A DNA stretch of 64,000 nucleotides from Fagopyrum homotropicum (Eukaryota > Streptophyta > Magnoliopsida > Caryophyllales > Polygonaceae): positions 20,513,447 through 20,577,446 of the forward strand of contig BSWB01000005.1 in the NCBI GenBank assembly GCA_033239125.1. The letters are read 5' to 3'. Each line of letters opens with the position of its first letter. Within the stretch, counting starts at the first letter, position 1. Shown piece after piece: positions 32,926-44,965 of this stretch. The notes under the pieces were generated by a model. The model had not been told where the DNA came from. It saw nothing but the letters and a program-made list of their open reading frames with translations, and searched no databases. Made by a program: the position numbers and the translations under genes.

Positions 32926-34765
32926 TTATAACACGATTTATGGCTTAGATTTAGGCACTCATTTAGATAGTTTTCCGCTCATTCATGCATTGTTGGCACT
33001 AGTTCGTGACGATTTGCACTCAATTCATGTATTTTGTCGAGATAGACGTCTACACGGACTTTTGCATGCTTTGTAGGTATTTTAGGAGTTTTAGGAGCTT
33101 AATCGATACATTTCAGGATCGTTCCTCGAGATGACACACCTTCGGACTCATTGGGATGCAAGCTAGGGGCTAAGGAGGACACATGTGACCTTGGTGCATG
33201 CCATGCACCAAATTGAGGCTTAATGATCCAAAACAAGCTGAGGCACCAAAACCACGACCACTGGGACTTCCACGGGTGTGGTTTTGGCCGTGGTTTTCCC
33301 TAGACAGCTGTGACAGCTGTCCCACGATCTTCATGGCCGACTCTTGCAAATTTGGAGGATAAAAGGTGGTCCCGCAAGGCTGTTAGGGACAGACCCCTCA
33401 CTCCCATTCTCTCCCACACTCTCAACAACAATATTCTCTCATTTAGAAGATTTGATTGGAGCTATCATTGGAGAAGAAGAAAGGCTTCCATTGGAGAAGA
33501 AGAAGAAGCACACTAGTTCATAGTTCCATAGTCTTTTTGAGTGATTTTGAGTGAGCTTTGTGAAACGTTTTGCAAGGGTTTGTAAGAAACGATTCGAACC
33601 TTCTTTTGAAGGGTTGTAAGTCCTTCTTGAACCTTGATTTAGCTTGTTTTACTTGTTTCATTTGCTTAATCCATCTTTCAATTCATCTTCTTGCCATGGA
33701 TTCTATGATTTTATGCTTGTTGAGTTTGATTGTTAAGATGCATGTTGTAGGCTAAATAGATGCGATTCTAGGGTAAGGAAAAGATGGTTATGGCTTGGAC
33801 TATGATAGAATAGACTTAAATGAATACTTAGATGACTCGCTTGATTGAACCTTGTCACTGTTTAAAACCACGGTTGGATCTTGCCTTTCCACGGCCGTGG
33901 AAAGGGACGAACACCCCGTAATTTTGATTAACTTGCTTGTATTGATAAATCTAAGTTTAGGTTGGTGATTTGTTGAAATCCTAGTGTTAGTTGAGCTAAA
34001 TCTATCCTAGGGTGACCTAGTGTTAGCAACTAAGAGTTAGAAGAGACCTAGCCGGTGATTCTTGCTCTTAGATACTGATGATGACGAACTCTAGGTAGTA
34101 GTGAGCCTCATAAGCCGCGATGGGATTGAGTGTGCTAGGATTGATGTTTAGGACTTGCCTTCCCGAGACATACCCGGTAAGGAGAGGTTAGATCCCTAGA
34201 TAACCATCCGGTTTGTGTAGAATTCCTATCCTTAGGCTCTTTGAGACTTACCCGGTGATAAGACCTTAGGAACGGATTAGTGGACCATGAGACCTACCCG
34301 GTGATTGATCCCAATCTAGAAACACTCACTCCCAACATACTATAGTTTATCCAAGGAATGATTAGATAGCTTGAGTCCTATGCCATAACCGGAATTTCCA
34401 ACCCCTAAAATCCGCTTTTCTCTCTTTGATTACATATTTCGTGTTTGCTCATTTATTTGTGTTTTAGCTTGATTCCTTAGTTTGTTTTGCCATATTGCAT
34501 CATTGTGATCCTTGATTGATCACCACACAAAACCAATCCAAAAACATTGAGATTTTCATTTATTTGTTTCTTTCTCATTTCTTAGCCTAGATCAACACCA
34601 TCCTTAGTCACTAATCGATTCAATCTCACCTCAGTCTTTGTGTTCGACCTTGGAATACTATCCCTACTACAAAACGTCCCATACACTGCGGGTTCGCTAG
34701 GAGTTAGGAGAAATATATTGAGTATAAATTTAAGACTTTTGCGTGCATACATCCTTAGCGTGACA
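32926..34765 (+). repeat. 3' LTR of element C
   Basis: Matches 23498-25342 with scattered differences. Its first dinucleotide is TT instead of TG. It ends GCGTGACA followed by target duplication CAACT. Confidence 0.9.
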
Positions 34766-34770
34766 CAACT

Positions 34771-35232
34771 TCTTGGCGTTTTTTATGCCAAGGCGCAGGG
34801 GTGCCCCTATGTCAGTGCAGGGGCGGTGACACAACCTCTTCGTCTTCCAGCTCCCAGGTTGAGGCGCAAGCATGGCGCAGTGGGAGGCGCAGGGGAGCTG
34901 GTCTTCGTCTCGTCATGGTAGGTCACCGCAGGGGCGCCAATGGAGTGGCGCAGGGGCGGTAACACACTTCTTGACTGACGCTGGTGAAGGCGCAGGGGGC
35001 GCTCTAGTGGAAGGCGTCACCCGCAGGGGCGGGGACAAGGACCCGTTGGGGCGGTGATGCAACAGAAGCCTTGCTTCATGAATGGTCTTCACTCCTAAGT
35101 GCTTATAACTCATTCTTTAGCTTCTTTTAATCTTCTTCTTCTGGACCAAGGAGTTAGTAGCATAAACCGACACAAATGCAATAAAAAGACTCTAAAAACT
35201 ACCCTAAATGATAGTGATTCCATCACCTATCA
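34771..35232 (-). repeat. 5' LTR of element B, second segment
   Basis: Continues the LTR of B after the insertion of C and ends CACCTATCA as at 18452. It contains CCGCAGGGGCGCC-type repeats at 34795-35060. Confidence 0.88.
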
Positions 35233-35237
35233 ACATC

Positions 35238-35521
35238 CGGTATTCCATGTGTCTCAACTAAGAGAGTACATCCATGACCTAAGACACATCATTAGCCACG
35301 AGGATCTAGTGGTCGAGCCGGACCATACTTTTATTGAGCATCCGATAGCCGTTTTAGAGCGGAGTACGAGATGCCTTCGATCGAAGGAGATACCGATGTT
35401 GAGGGTGCAGTGGTCGAGGCGAGGAGCCGACGAGGCTACCTGGGACACGGAGGATAGTGTCCTGAGGAACTATCCCGAGTTTTATGCGGGTTTAGAGACA
35501 CCGATAGGACAGTCGGGTTAG
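35238..35521 (+). pseudogene. int: Element T integrase C-terminus with chromodomain-like tail
   Basis: Continues the integrase from 16950 after element B. It reads PVFHVSQLREYI, then a basic/aromatic segment PMLRVQWSRRGADEATWDTED, typical of the chromodomain-like end of Tekay elements, which guides insertion to heterochromatin. The frame is open to the TAG at 35519-35521. Placing it in T rests on the precise junctions of B. Confidence 0.87.
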
Positions 35522-35694
35522 TCCCGAGCTTCTTCCTTGATCTTTACCTATGTGCTTGTAATGTGATATGTTTGTGTGTATATGTGATTACCTCGTGAGA
35601 CGTTCATGAGTATGAGAGTGACGTTTGGCTTGAGATCGATAGTTAGCATTATGAGTTCCTTGCGTTTTCGAGTGTGCTTTGCAAGTACTTTTAG

Positions 35695-35728
35695 CAAGTT
35701 TCGGGACGAAACTTGTTTTTAGGGGGGT
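35695..35728 (+). other. 3' polypurine tract with upstream hairpin (T)
   Basis: Arms CAAGTTTCG (35695-35703) and CGAAACTTG (35707-35715) with loop GGA, then AGGGGGGT at 35721-35728, five bases from the LTR. F has the same hairpin with the loop-closing pair changed from G-C to A-T. Confidence 0.75.
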
Positions 35729-35732
35729 TAGT

Positions 35733-36398
35733 TGTAACATCCGGAAATTTTATTTCCGGAAGTTGAGTGGTTTCCGACCTTTCCGCGTCTGCGGCTTATT
35801 TTCCACTGGCACGTTTGCTGAGTACGGATTTTAACGCAAGATGGTGACATCTTTTACAATTCCGACCTTGGGAAGAGGAGTGAGGGGACAAGGGGGCTGA
35901 ACCTTGGATATCCCACCTCTTTTTGTTAGCTCAGTACTCTCTCCTCTCTTCCCCACTTTTCCTTTCACGTTCATTTCTCTTCCTTCTACTCTTCTCTTCC
36001 TTCTTGCTTGCTCTCATCTTCTTGTCCCTTGGAAGAGTTGGGTAGGAGCTGCAGCTTGGGTATCCCGGATCTGTTGTGGTAAGTGGTCTCCTTCCCTCTT
36101 CCTCTTACTGCTTATTTTCTCTTCTTCCTCTTCTCTTCACCTCCATGGCTATGGAGGAAGCTTTTGAAGGGAGATCTAGTAAACCCTTAGATGTCCCTTT
36201 CTTTAGCTCGTTTAGGTCGTGGTGAGGAAGCTTGGACCTGTGGTGAGAGTTTGGAGAAGGCCCAACAAGAGAAGGAGGCACTAGGAGCAAAGAACCTGTC
36301 GAAGAAACGAAGAAGATGAAGTTTCTGCTTCTCAACCACAAGGGCGGACCACCAAAGGCTCATGGACGGACCAAGGCCACTACATGGGTGGCCAGACC
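35733..36398 (+). repeat. 3' LTR of element T, first segment
   Basis: Starts TGTAACATCCGG and follows 9982 onward, with many differences, up to the GC-rich repeat cluster where D inserted after GGCCAGACC. Confidence 0.87.
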
Positions 36399-38032
36399 TG
36401 ATGACATGAATTATGTACCATCATATTCATGCATATTGTAAAAGATTGTCTCAGTTTACCTTGCATTTAGAGAGATTTTGTATGCTTTTTATGTTCTATT
36501 AAATCAATTGTTGGAAATAGAGGTCTACACGAGATTTTGATGAATTATAGGTAAATGGAGCGGAATTAGAAGCAAGAATGGAGCAAGAAGCATCTAAGGA
36601 TGTTAAGGAAGCTAAAGGAGTCTTAGAAGGATCACTAAGAGCTAAGGAATTGCAAAGGAGAAGCATAGAAGACGAACCAAAGAAAGAGCACTTTCTGTCG
36701 AAGAAAATCATGCTAATACATATATAAATCGGACGATTTTCATACCTTGAAATCGAACGGTTTTGCACCTAAATCGACTGGGTCGATTTTCTTCACGATT
36801 CGGCCAAATGGATAGACGACACAAAGCCCAATTATTTTGGGCTAGAGGAGAGTTTTGCCAAACGTCCCATCTGCAAGAAACTATAGAAGAGAACCCTACG
36901 AACGAAGACGAGGAGGCCGCACTGGAAAATCTTTACACGTTTTGGAGAAATCAACGATTCTTGGAGAGAGATTGAAGAGCTTTTGCCGGAAAGTTATTCT
37001 TGATCTTTGATTGTGAGATTTCTTTATCCATTGCATTGTTTGTGATTTGTGAACACGAAATTGAGTTGTTTGAGAGATACATTGAGCAGATTTGACAATT
37101 GTTTACAGATTTGAAAGTTATTGATTTTTTCATTCAAGAATTGGTTTCTTTACGATATCTTTCTCAATAATTAATTTGATTCGATTTTGAAAATGGTTGG
37201 CTAAAATTCTTGTGATTCTGGGGAGGATAGTTGATGATTAAGGCTTAGATGATGATAGACTGAACTCATTCAAACATTAGGACCCTGAGAGTTTAGATTT
37301 TAGTTTTGCGACAAACAGGAAAATCGGACTGTTCTTGAGGAAAATCGGCCGATTTTCTTATGAACAGAGCGATTTATTCTTCTGACGAACTTTAATTGAA
37401 TCAATTTTTAACCAAAACTAATCCTTGCCTAAATCCTAATCTTGTTTAATCTTTTTACCCTCTAATTGAATGTATGAAGACACTTCAAACCTGATTCTAC
37501 GTTTATTAGATTAAGATTTCAAGATTTGGGTAATAAAGAGACTCAACATCCTTTATTGAGATTTTAATTGTGCTTGCTATTCTTTACTTTGGAGAGTCAT
37601 ATCCTGGAGTTTTAGATAGTTAGTTTGAACATAATTCTTGTCTTTAGATCTTTCTATATTGCAGCCTCAACAACCCTTATAGAGAGAATCTTTAGATTAG
37701 TCATATAGGTTTCGGAACTTCACCGTAGGAATCCTACCTTTGAGCAATTAATCTTGGCAATATAAACTCTGTCCTATATCTATAGAAGTGTCTTGAATCG
37801 AAAGCCGAAATCGGATACTTGAATCCTTGGAATCATTTCACTCTTATTTGATCACAAAAGCTTTTCGCACTTTTTGCTAGATAATTGAAATCGGAATTAT
37901 TCTCACCAAATCCCTGAGTTCGACTCTGGAATTCTTACCGTTCTACAGCTGATCCGTACACTGCGGGTTCGCTTTGCTTTTGAGTTCTAGATATAAATTT
38001 AAGACTTTGACGCACACCCTTTTGAGCGAACA
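36399..38032 (+). repeat. 5' LTR of element D
   Basis: Runs TGATGACATG to about GCGAACA. It has AAATCG/CGATTT repeats at 36729-36800 and 37320-37380, a TATA-like TATATAAAT at 36721-36729, a hairpin AATAAAG/CTTTATT with 12-nt loop at 37532-37557, and CCG-TACACTG-CGG at 37954-37967. Confidence 0.9.
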
Positions 38033-38038
38033 AGTTTT

Positions 38039-38056
38039 TGGCGCCGTTGCCGGGGA
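38039..38056 (+). other. Primer-binding site, tRNA-Asp (D)
   Basis: TGGCGCCGTTGCCGGGGA, fully complementary to the 3' end of plant tRNA-Asp(GUC). Confidence 0.92.
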
Positions 38057-38159
38057 TTTGGTCTAGATCGAATCCGGTTTTCGGTTGTCTAGCTTGAGAG
38101 CTCTTGCTCTTGTGATTTGAATTGTCTATTTGAGTGATCTTTGCAGGTTCTTTAGGTAT

Positions 38160-40967
38160 ATGCGAAAGACTAGATCCACTAAAGATCTAATTCCTTTCGA
38201 TCCCGAATTAGAAAGAACTTTGAGGAGAAAGTTGAAGGAGAAGAAAATGGCTGAAAACGATGAGAGAAACTACAAGGCTGAACTGAACGAAGCTCAACGC
38301 CAACTCCAGTTGAGTGAGAAAGCTCGAAAAGAAGCTGAAATAAGTCATTAATTTCAGATTGATAAACTAAGAGCTATGATGTTGGACATGAAGTTGGAGT
38401 TGAACGACTCCAAGAAGAAGAAGAAAGTCAAGACACCAACTAAATCCATTCGAAATGACTCATCCGATGATGAAGAGATTGATCCGGACATGCCGGAACT
38501 TGAGGAGATTGATCCATCACTTCGTCCTACCCGAAACACCCCAACACCAAAGGTCGTCCCTCGCATTACAACTAGGAACGTTAGAGCTGATAATAACGAA
38601 GATAAACCCCGAACTTTGGGGCAACGGATGGATCCAATTCAGCAACCACGCCGTCTAGGTGTGGATTTCGGAGCTGAAGACATCCAAGAGTTTAGCTTCT
38701 CACCACAAGTCATCACCATGGTTCGCCAAAGTCAATATGGCGGAGCAAGTACAGAATCTCCGCATCAACACTTGCAGAATTTTGAGATTCTCATGGAGAC
38801 TATGAAGCCAAAGAAGGCTACTACAAGCAACTACAAGATCAAACCGTTCTTCTTTTCTTTGAAGGACAAGGCTCTAGCTTGGTACCAAACACTTCCAGCT
38901 GCGAAGTTAGCTACATGGGAGGAATTGTCTTCGGAATTCCTCACCAAGTTCTTTCCGCCATCCAAAACGGCGGAATTGAGAGGTAAAATAAATGCTTTTT
39001 CTATGAAACCTAATGAAAGCTTGTTTCAATCTTGGGAAAGGTTTCAAGATCTCTTGTTGGATTGCCCACACCATGGCATTTCCAAGCTGGAATTATTGGA
39101 GATCTACTACAAAGGGTTGGATGTGGAGACACAATTCAACCTCCAATCTCTCTCTTGTGGTACATTCATGGATATGAGAGAAGATGATGCTTGGGACTTC
39201 ATTGAGAAGCAAGCCCAAGTGATTGAGAAATATTCCCACCGGAAGGTGGAATCAAATAGCCGGAATCAAGGCGACACGGGAGCCAAGTTGAATCAAGCGG
39301 CTCAAACACAAATATTCTCCCTCAAGGATGACATCAAAGAATTGAGGGAAGTGCTCAAAACGAGTCTTCAAAAGACTAAGGAGCAAGAAGCCAACTACAT
39401 GGGGCGGGACAACAATCAAAGGAATGATAACCGGAATTCCAATTGGAGCAACAACAACAATAACAACCGAAACTCCAATTGGAATAACAACAACAATAGG
39501 AACTCAAATAACAACAATTGGAGGTCAAATCAGCAAAGTCCAGCTAATCCTTACTCTTATGTTGAAAAGGCTCTAACACCTCCATCTTCTTCTACTCCTT
39601 CAACAAGCCAGGGACAATCAAGCGGATCAAGCATACCCGATCCCATGCTAGAAACGATCCTAGGCAAGCTACAAGGATTGGAGAGTTACATAACTTCGGT
39701 TGACAAAGCTCACAAAGCTTTAGAAAACCAAGTACTCAACAAGGCCGAAGAAGTTCCAAGAGATCAAGGGAAGCTTCCCGGAAAGACAGAAGATAACCCA
39801 AAGGGAAGGGTTATGGCAATAACTACTAGGAGCGGCAAGACAACTACCGACCCTCAACCCAAAGTAGTTGATACCACCACAAAAGAAGGAGAGGCGAAAG
39901 AGAAGGAAGAAGTCTATGTTCCTCCTCCCGCTTACAAACCACCTCTACCTTTTTCTCAATCTAGAGCGCGTGCACGCCTAGATAAACACTTTGGTAAGTT
40001 TGTTGAACTTATGAGTAAGCTCCATATTAACATACCTTTTATGGATGCGATTTTAGGTATGCCAGCTTACGGGAAATTCCTCAAGGAGATCCTCTCTAAC
40101 AAGAGGAAGTTGGAAGACATAGGAGAGGTCAAGATGAGTATGGAGTCATCCGAACTCATCAAGACTATGACGGAGAATATGCCACCCAAACTCCGTGATC
40201 CAGGATCCTTTTGCATACCCATCACTTTGGGAGAAGCTACCTATGATGCTCTTTGTGACCTTGGAGCAAGTGTGAGTATCATACCTCTCGCTCTATGCAA
40301 GGCAGTTGGTCTAGGAGAGCCTAGACCGGTGAAGATCACACTCTACATGGCTGATCGTTCTACCACTACACCGGTGGGAATATTAGAAGACATTCCGGTA
40401 AAGCTAGGTAAGTTTTACATTCCTATAGATTTTGTCGTTCTTGACATACCTGCAGATTACCCAGTTCCCATCATTCTTGGGAGACCATTCCTTGCCACAT
40501 CTGGATGCATGGTAGATTGCAAGAACGGCCAGCTATCCTTTCATATTGGTGAAGAAAAGATAGAATTCATACTATCCTCCTTAATCAAGGAGCCAGCCTT
40601 GAAAGATGACGTTTTTGAAATTGTTGATGAAGAAGAGTCTAGAGAGGTAGTAAGTTCGATCTTGATGAAAGACCCTCTTCAAAAGGTTCTTAGCATGAGC
40701 ATCATGGAGGAAGGGGTGGAACATGACTGCAATGAGGATGTGAAAGCATTAAATGATGTGGAGGAAGAACTAGGAGAAAAAATTGAAGAACTTGAGTGGA
40801 CTCCGGAAACTGTGAAGAAAATCGACCTGCCAGAAATAAATCGTCCGATTTCTGAAGATGCAATCCGATTTTTCTCGACAGAATCAAAAATCGACCTGAC
40901 AACATTAAATCGTCCGATTCATGAAGAGGTAACCCGATTTTTTCCGACAGAAAGAAAAATCGTATAG
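38160..40967 (+). pseudogene. gag-pro: Element D gag-protease (one internal stop)
   Basis: ATG 38160 (MRKTRSTKDLIPFDPE) opens a frame with TAA at 38349-38351; the same frame continues to 40967. A charged coiled segment is followed by the gag domain (PHQHLQNFEIL, LKDKALAWYQTLP, WERFQDLLLDCPHHG), an Asn-rich RNA-binding-like segment near 39410-39530, the linker KPPLPFSQSRARARLDKHFGK and an aspartic protease with intact DLGAS near 40260. The end encodes repeats of INRPI-type peptides from AAATCG/CGATTT motifs. The frame ends at two consecutive TAG codons (40965-40970); RT follows in the same frame. Confidence 0.9.
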
Positions 40968-41003
40968 TAGATCGACCGATTTATTACAGGGGAGGTCGAT
41001 TCA
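40826..41003. repeat. AAATCG/CGATTT motif cluster between protease and RT (D)
   Basis: Contains AAATCGTCCGATTT (two copies, one with a changed end), CGACCGATTT and half copies. The position corresponds to the CACCTCG cluster of A/E and the CCACGG cluster of C. Confidence 0.72.
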
Positions 41004-44000
41004 ATGAGTAATTCTCTGGATTCTCCAAACTTCACCGCAGCCGCTTCCGAATCTAATGATGAAGTACCCCCACCTCTAGAGACCTCTTCCACAACACCCG
41101 AAGGCCACGATTCATCACCAACCAAGGTACCTCCATCATTAGAATTGAAGCAACTTCCCACGCATTTAAGGTACGCATTCCTTGGCACTAATTCCACATA
41201 CCCGGTTATAGTCAATGCAAATTTGAATGATGATGAATTAGAGAAACTCATGCATGTTTTGAAGCAACATAGGAGAGCACTAGGTTACACCATTGATGAT
41301 TTAGTAGGAATAAAGCCTTCTCTATGTATGCACAAAATATTAATGGAAGAGGATTACAAACCTTCACGCCAACCTCAAAGACGGTTAAACCCGGCAATGA
41401 AAGAGGTCGTGAAGAAAGAAATCCTTAAGCTACTTGATGCAGGTATCATCTTCCCTATTTCTGATAGCAAATGGGTGAGTCCGGTACAAGTAGTACCCAA
41501 TAAAGGAGGCATTACCGTTGTTGCCAACAAGAACAACGAACTCATCCCTACACGGATAGTTACAGGGTGGCGAATGTGCATCGACTACCGCAAACTGAAC
41601 GTGGCCACCAGGAAGGACCACTTTCCCCTTCCTTTTATCGATCAAATGTTGGAAAGGTTAGCCCAACATGCTTACTTTTGTTATTTAGATGGATATAGCA
41701 GTTTCTTTTAGATCCCAATTCATCTGGATGATCAAGAGAAGACAACCTTTACGTGCCCGTGGGGTACGTTCGCTTATAGAAGAATGCCATTCGGCTTATG
41801 CAACGCTCCAGCCACTTTTCAAAGGTGTATGATGACAATCTTCTCCGAATATGTAGAGAATATCATGGAAGTATTCATGGACGACTTTTCAGTATATGGT
41901 TCTTCCTTTGATAATTGTCTCTATAACCTTTCACTAGTTCTTAAGAGATGTGAGGACTTTAACTTAGTCTTAAACTGGGAAAAGTGTCATTTCATGGTCA
42001 CCGAAGGAATTGTGTTAGGTCACTTAGTGTCACAAAGGGGAATAGAGGTAGATCGATCAAAGATAGAAACCATTGAGAAGTTACCTCCCCCTTCATCAGT
42101 AAAAGGAATTAGAAGCTTCTTAGGACATGCGCGCTTCTATAGGAGATTCATAAAGGATTTTTCTAAGATTTCAAAACCTTTGACTAATCTTTTGATGAAA
42201 GATGCGACTTTCGAATTCTCGAAAGATTGTTTAGATGCTTTTTGCAGGATCAAAGAAGCTTTGATTTCGGCACCAATCATTCAACCACCCGATTGGACTC
42301 TTCCTTTCGAGGTCATGTGCGACGCAAGAGACGTCGCTATAGGAGCCGTTCTTGGACAGAAGAAAGATGGTCGCACTCATGCCATCTACTACGCTAGCAA
42401 AACGCTAGATGAGGCTCAATACAATTATGCAACTACGGAAAAGAAACTTTTAGCCGTAGTATACGCTTTTGAGAAATTTCGTTCCTATCTTGTAGGTGCG
42501 AAGGTGATAGTCTACACGGACCATTCAGCAATTCGATACTTATTCACGAAGAAGGATGCGAAGCCAAGGCTTCTAAGATGGATCTTACTCTTGCAAGAGT
42601 TCGATTTAGAGATCCGTGATAAGAAAGGATCGGAGAACTCCGTTGCCGATCACCTTAGTCGTCTTTCGCAACTCACTGGCGAGTCGGATGAACTTGCGAT
42701 AGACGATTCCTTCCCTGACGAGCAGCTACAAGAGATTGAAGAGTGTCTTCAACACATATCACAAGGTAATGATCCATGGTTTGCTGACATTGTAAATTAC
42801 CTTGTTTGTCAGGAAATTCCACCCGGACTTTCATATGCTCAAAAGAAGAAGTTCTTTAGAGACGTCCGGCAATTCTACTGGAACGAACCTCTTCTATTCA
42901 AAAGAGGTCCAGATGGCATTTACAGTAGATGTATTCCCGAAGATGAGATAGATAGTGTCATCCGACATTGCCATTCTCTACCATGTGGCGGACATGCTAG
43001 TTCCCACAAGACTTGTGCTAAGGTACTTCGTTCCGGCTTTTATTGGCCTACACTTTTCAAAGATGTGCAAAAGTTTGTTGTTTCTTGTGATGCTTGTCAA
43101 AGGACAGGTAATATATCTAGGAGGAATGAGATGCCTCTCAACAACATACAAGAAGTAGAGATCTTTGATGTATGGGGCATCGATTTTATGGGACCTTTCC
43201 CATCTTCATGTGGCAACCAATATATACTTCTTGCCGTAGACTATGTCTCAAGATGGGTAGAGGCAATCGCTTCTCCTACTAATGATGCAATGGTAGTGGT
43301 GAAGTTCTTCAATAGAACGATCTTCCCAAGGTTCGGAACTCCCCGAACCATCATTAGTGACGGAGGAACGCACTTCACGGCCCGTCGATTTGAGACTCTA
43401 TTGGCTAAGTATGGGGTGACCCATAAGATAGCTACACCTTACCATCCGCAAACCAGCGGACAAGTCGAGATATCCAATAGAGAGATTAAAGGGATTTTAG
43501 AGAAAACCGTCTCTAAAACGAGGAAAGACTGGTCAATGAAGCTTGAGGATGCGCTATGGGCATACAGAACAGCCTTCAAGACACCAATAGGTACAACAAA
43601 CTATAATCTTGTTTATGGTAAATCATGTCATCTTCCTGTAGAGTTAGAGCATAAGGCTTATTGGGCTATCAAGTGGCTCAACTTTGACATGAAAGAAGCC
43701 GGAGAGAAGCGGCTCTTCGACATCAATGAGTTGGATGAGATCCGGCGAAACGCATATGAGAACGCAAAGATTTACAAGGAACGGACAAAGCGCTGGCATG
43801 ATAAGCACAACATTCCAAAAGACTTGAAGGAGGGAGACCAAGTCCTCCTATTCAACTCAAGGCTACGTCTATTTCCAGGTAAGCTCAAATCCCGTTGGAC
43901 AGGACCTTTTGTAATTAAAAGAATTTTCCCCCATGGTGCAGTTGAAGTATGGGGTGAACAAAGCGGAAGTTTTAAGGTTAATGGCCAACGGTTGAAGAAA

Positions 44001-44051
44001 TACACACCGGAAGCTCCGGTCGAGGAGATAGCTCCTATCCTCCTCCATTGA
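41004..44051 (+). pseudogene. pol: Element D RT, RNase H and integrase (one internal stop)
   Basis: Same frame as gag-protease. RT begins about 41130 (LKQLPTHLRYAFLG); TAG at 41709-41711 replaces a Gln codon, then the frame is open to 44051. RT catalytic FMDDFSVYG near 41877 is intact. In RNase H the motif TEKELL reads TEKKLL: the Glu that should bind metal is Lys (codon 42444-42446). Integrase is complete: HCHSLPCGGH...CDACQ, then Asp (about 43182), Asp (43359-43361) and Glu (43467-43469). The C-terminus has LLFNSRLRLFPGKLKSRWTGPFVI and no chromodomain. Apart from stops and the RNase H change the polyprotein looks complete. Confidence 0.9.
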
Positions 44052-44068
44052 ACACAACATCATACACC

Positions 44069-44116
44069 GTCCAGCTAAAGACGATAAATAAAGCGCTTCT
44101 TGGGAGGCAACCCATG
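44069..44116 (+). other. Conserved post-pol RNA-like element, copy in D
   Basis: GTC, eight bases, GAC at 44069-44082, AAGCGCTT, then TGGG/CCCA with loop AGGCAA at 44101-44114. One neighbouring pair is mismatched, so this stem is shorter than in B, C and E. Confidence 0.68.
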
Positions 44117-44329
44117 ATAGTATAGTTTCCCTTCTTTCCCTCACTTAGTTAGAATAGATTAATTGCTTTGTTTCTTCGTTTTTTCGTTTTTTCTATTCCT
44201 CGATGCACTTTTGGTTTGTCGTGTCATTAATCCCAGGAAATTAGGTTCAAATGTGAGAGATTCATGGAGAATGGAGCACAAATGAGTTATATCTTCTAGA
44301 TTCAAGAAAAACAAGGAAGGAAATCGAGT

Positions 44330-44522
44330 TACCATAAGGAAATCGTCCGATTCAGTAACAGAGCAAGTCGATTTTTTTCAACAGAAACATAAATCGACCT
44401 GGAGATTGACCTGCCAAAATAAATCGGCCGATTTTTTTCGACAGAAACAAAAATCGCCCCGAAAAATAAATCGACCAGATAAATCGGCCGATTTTCTTCA
44501 GAAATCATCGACCCTATATAAG
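44330..44522 (+). promoter_or_regulatory. Probable internal promoter of the third ORF (D)
   Basis: A cluster of AAATCG/CGATTT repeats ends with the perfect palindrome AAATCGGCCGATTT at 44481-44494. Exactly 20 nt later comes TATATAAGG (44515-44523). The same distance separates a different palindrome from the TATA box in A and E. A transcript from here would have a ~420-nt leader before the ATG at 44966, with possible intron signals (CAGGTTTTTC near 44725; TTTTTAG just before the ATG). Confidence 0.62.
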
Positions 44523-44965
44523 GACATTACACTCGATCTTCTTCATTCCAAAACCTCCAATTCTCGATTTCCTTCTCTCAAGAAAGCCGAAAAATCGCCA
44601 CACCCTACAATCTTCATTCCTTAACCATTTCGAGTGATTCTTGGCCCCAAACTGAAGCATTTTCAACAAGGAACAAGGATCTAACAACAGCACACACGGC
44701 AATCGACTCCTCCATAAGGAATTCAGGTTTTTCTTTCCAAAACCTAAGTTTCTCATTCGAAATTGAAGTTTGCTTAAGAAGTGTTTGTTTGTTGGAATTG
44801 ATAGAGGAATTTGCTTAGATATCATTGTAGAGAACTGTGTGTGGTGATAGATTGAACAGAACTTTACAAAATTGTGAGAATCATTGAAAATCGAGACAAA
44901 AATCGACCCAGCCCAGATAAATCGGCCGATTTTTGTGAAGAACAGGTCGATTTTTAGGACTTAGA

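Larger units (their letters stand above)
23498..34765 (+). mobile_element. Element C: Athila-type retrotransposon with full gag-pol, no third ORF
   Basis: LTRs of about 1.84 kb flank gag, protease, RT, RNase H and integrase. Target duplication CAACT is exact at 23493-23497 and 34766-34770, so C is a complete single insertion into the LTR of B. After pol there are only about 400 nt before the internal polypurine-like module; the third ORF found in A, B, D and E is missing. Protease, RT and integrase carry frameshifts, stops or damaged residues. Confidence 0.92.
16951..35232 (-). mobile_element. Element B: Athila-type element without pol, minus strand, interrupted by C
   Basis: LTRs at 16951-18452 and 22449-23497 plus 34771-35232 flank, on the minus strand, a tRNA-Asp-type primer site, gag, and an ATHILA-domain ORF. 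Protease, RT, RNase H and integrase are wholly missing: gag runs into the post-pol element at about 21110. Flanks GCATC (16946-16950) and ACATC (35233-35237) look like a 5-bp target duplication with one change. Near-identical LTRs show that this pol-less form, or its parent, was mobilised, presumably with proteins from another element. Without C it would be about 7.0 kb. Confidence 0.88.

Noticed and set aside
33310..33755. ORFs repeated at 23756-24331 and 33310-33755
   Set aside because: They are the two LTR copies of element C, not genes.
35904..36167. 87-codon Leu-rich ORF that looks like membrane segments
   Set aside because: It lies inside the 3' LTR of T; the hydrophobicity comes from a CT-rich tract.
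36499..37133. ORFs repeated at 36499-37133 and 47858-48495
   Set aside because: They are the LTR copies of element D.
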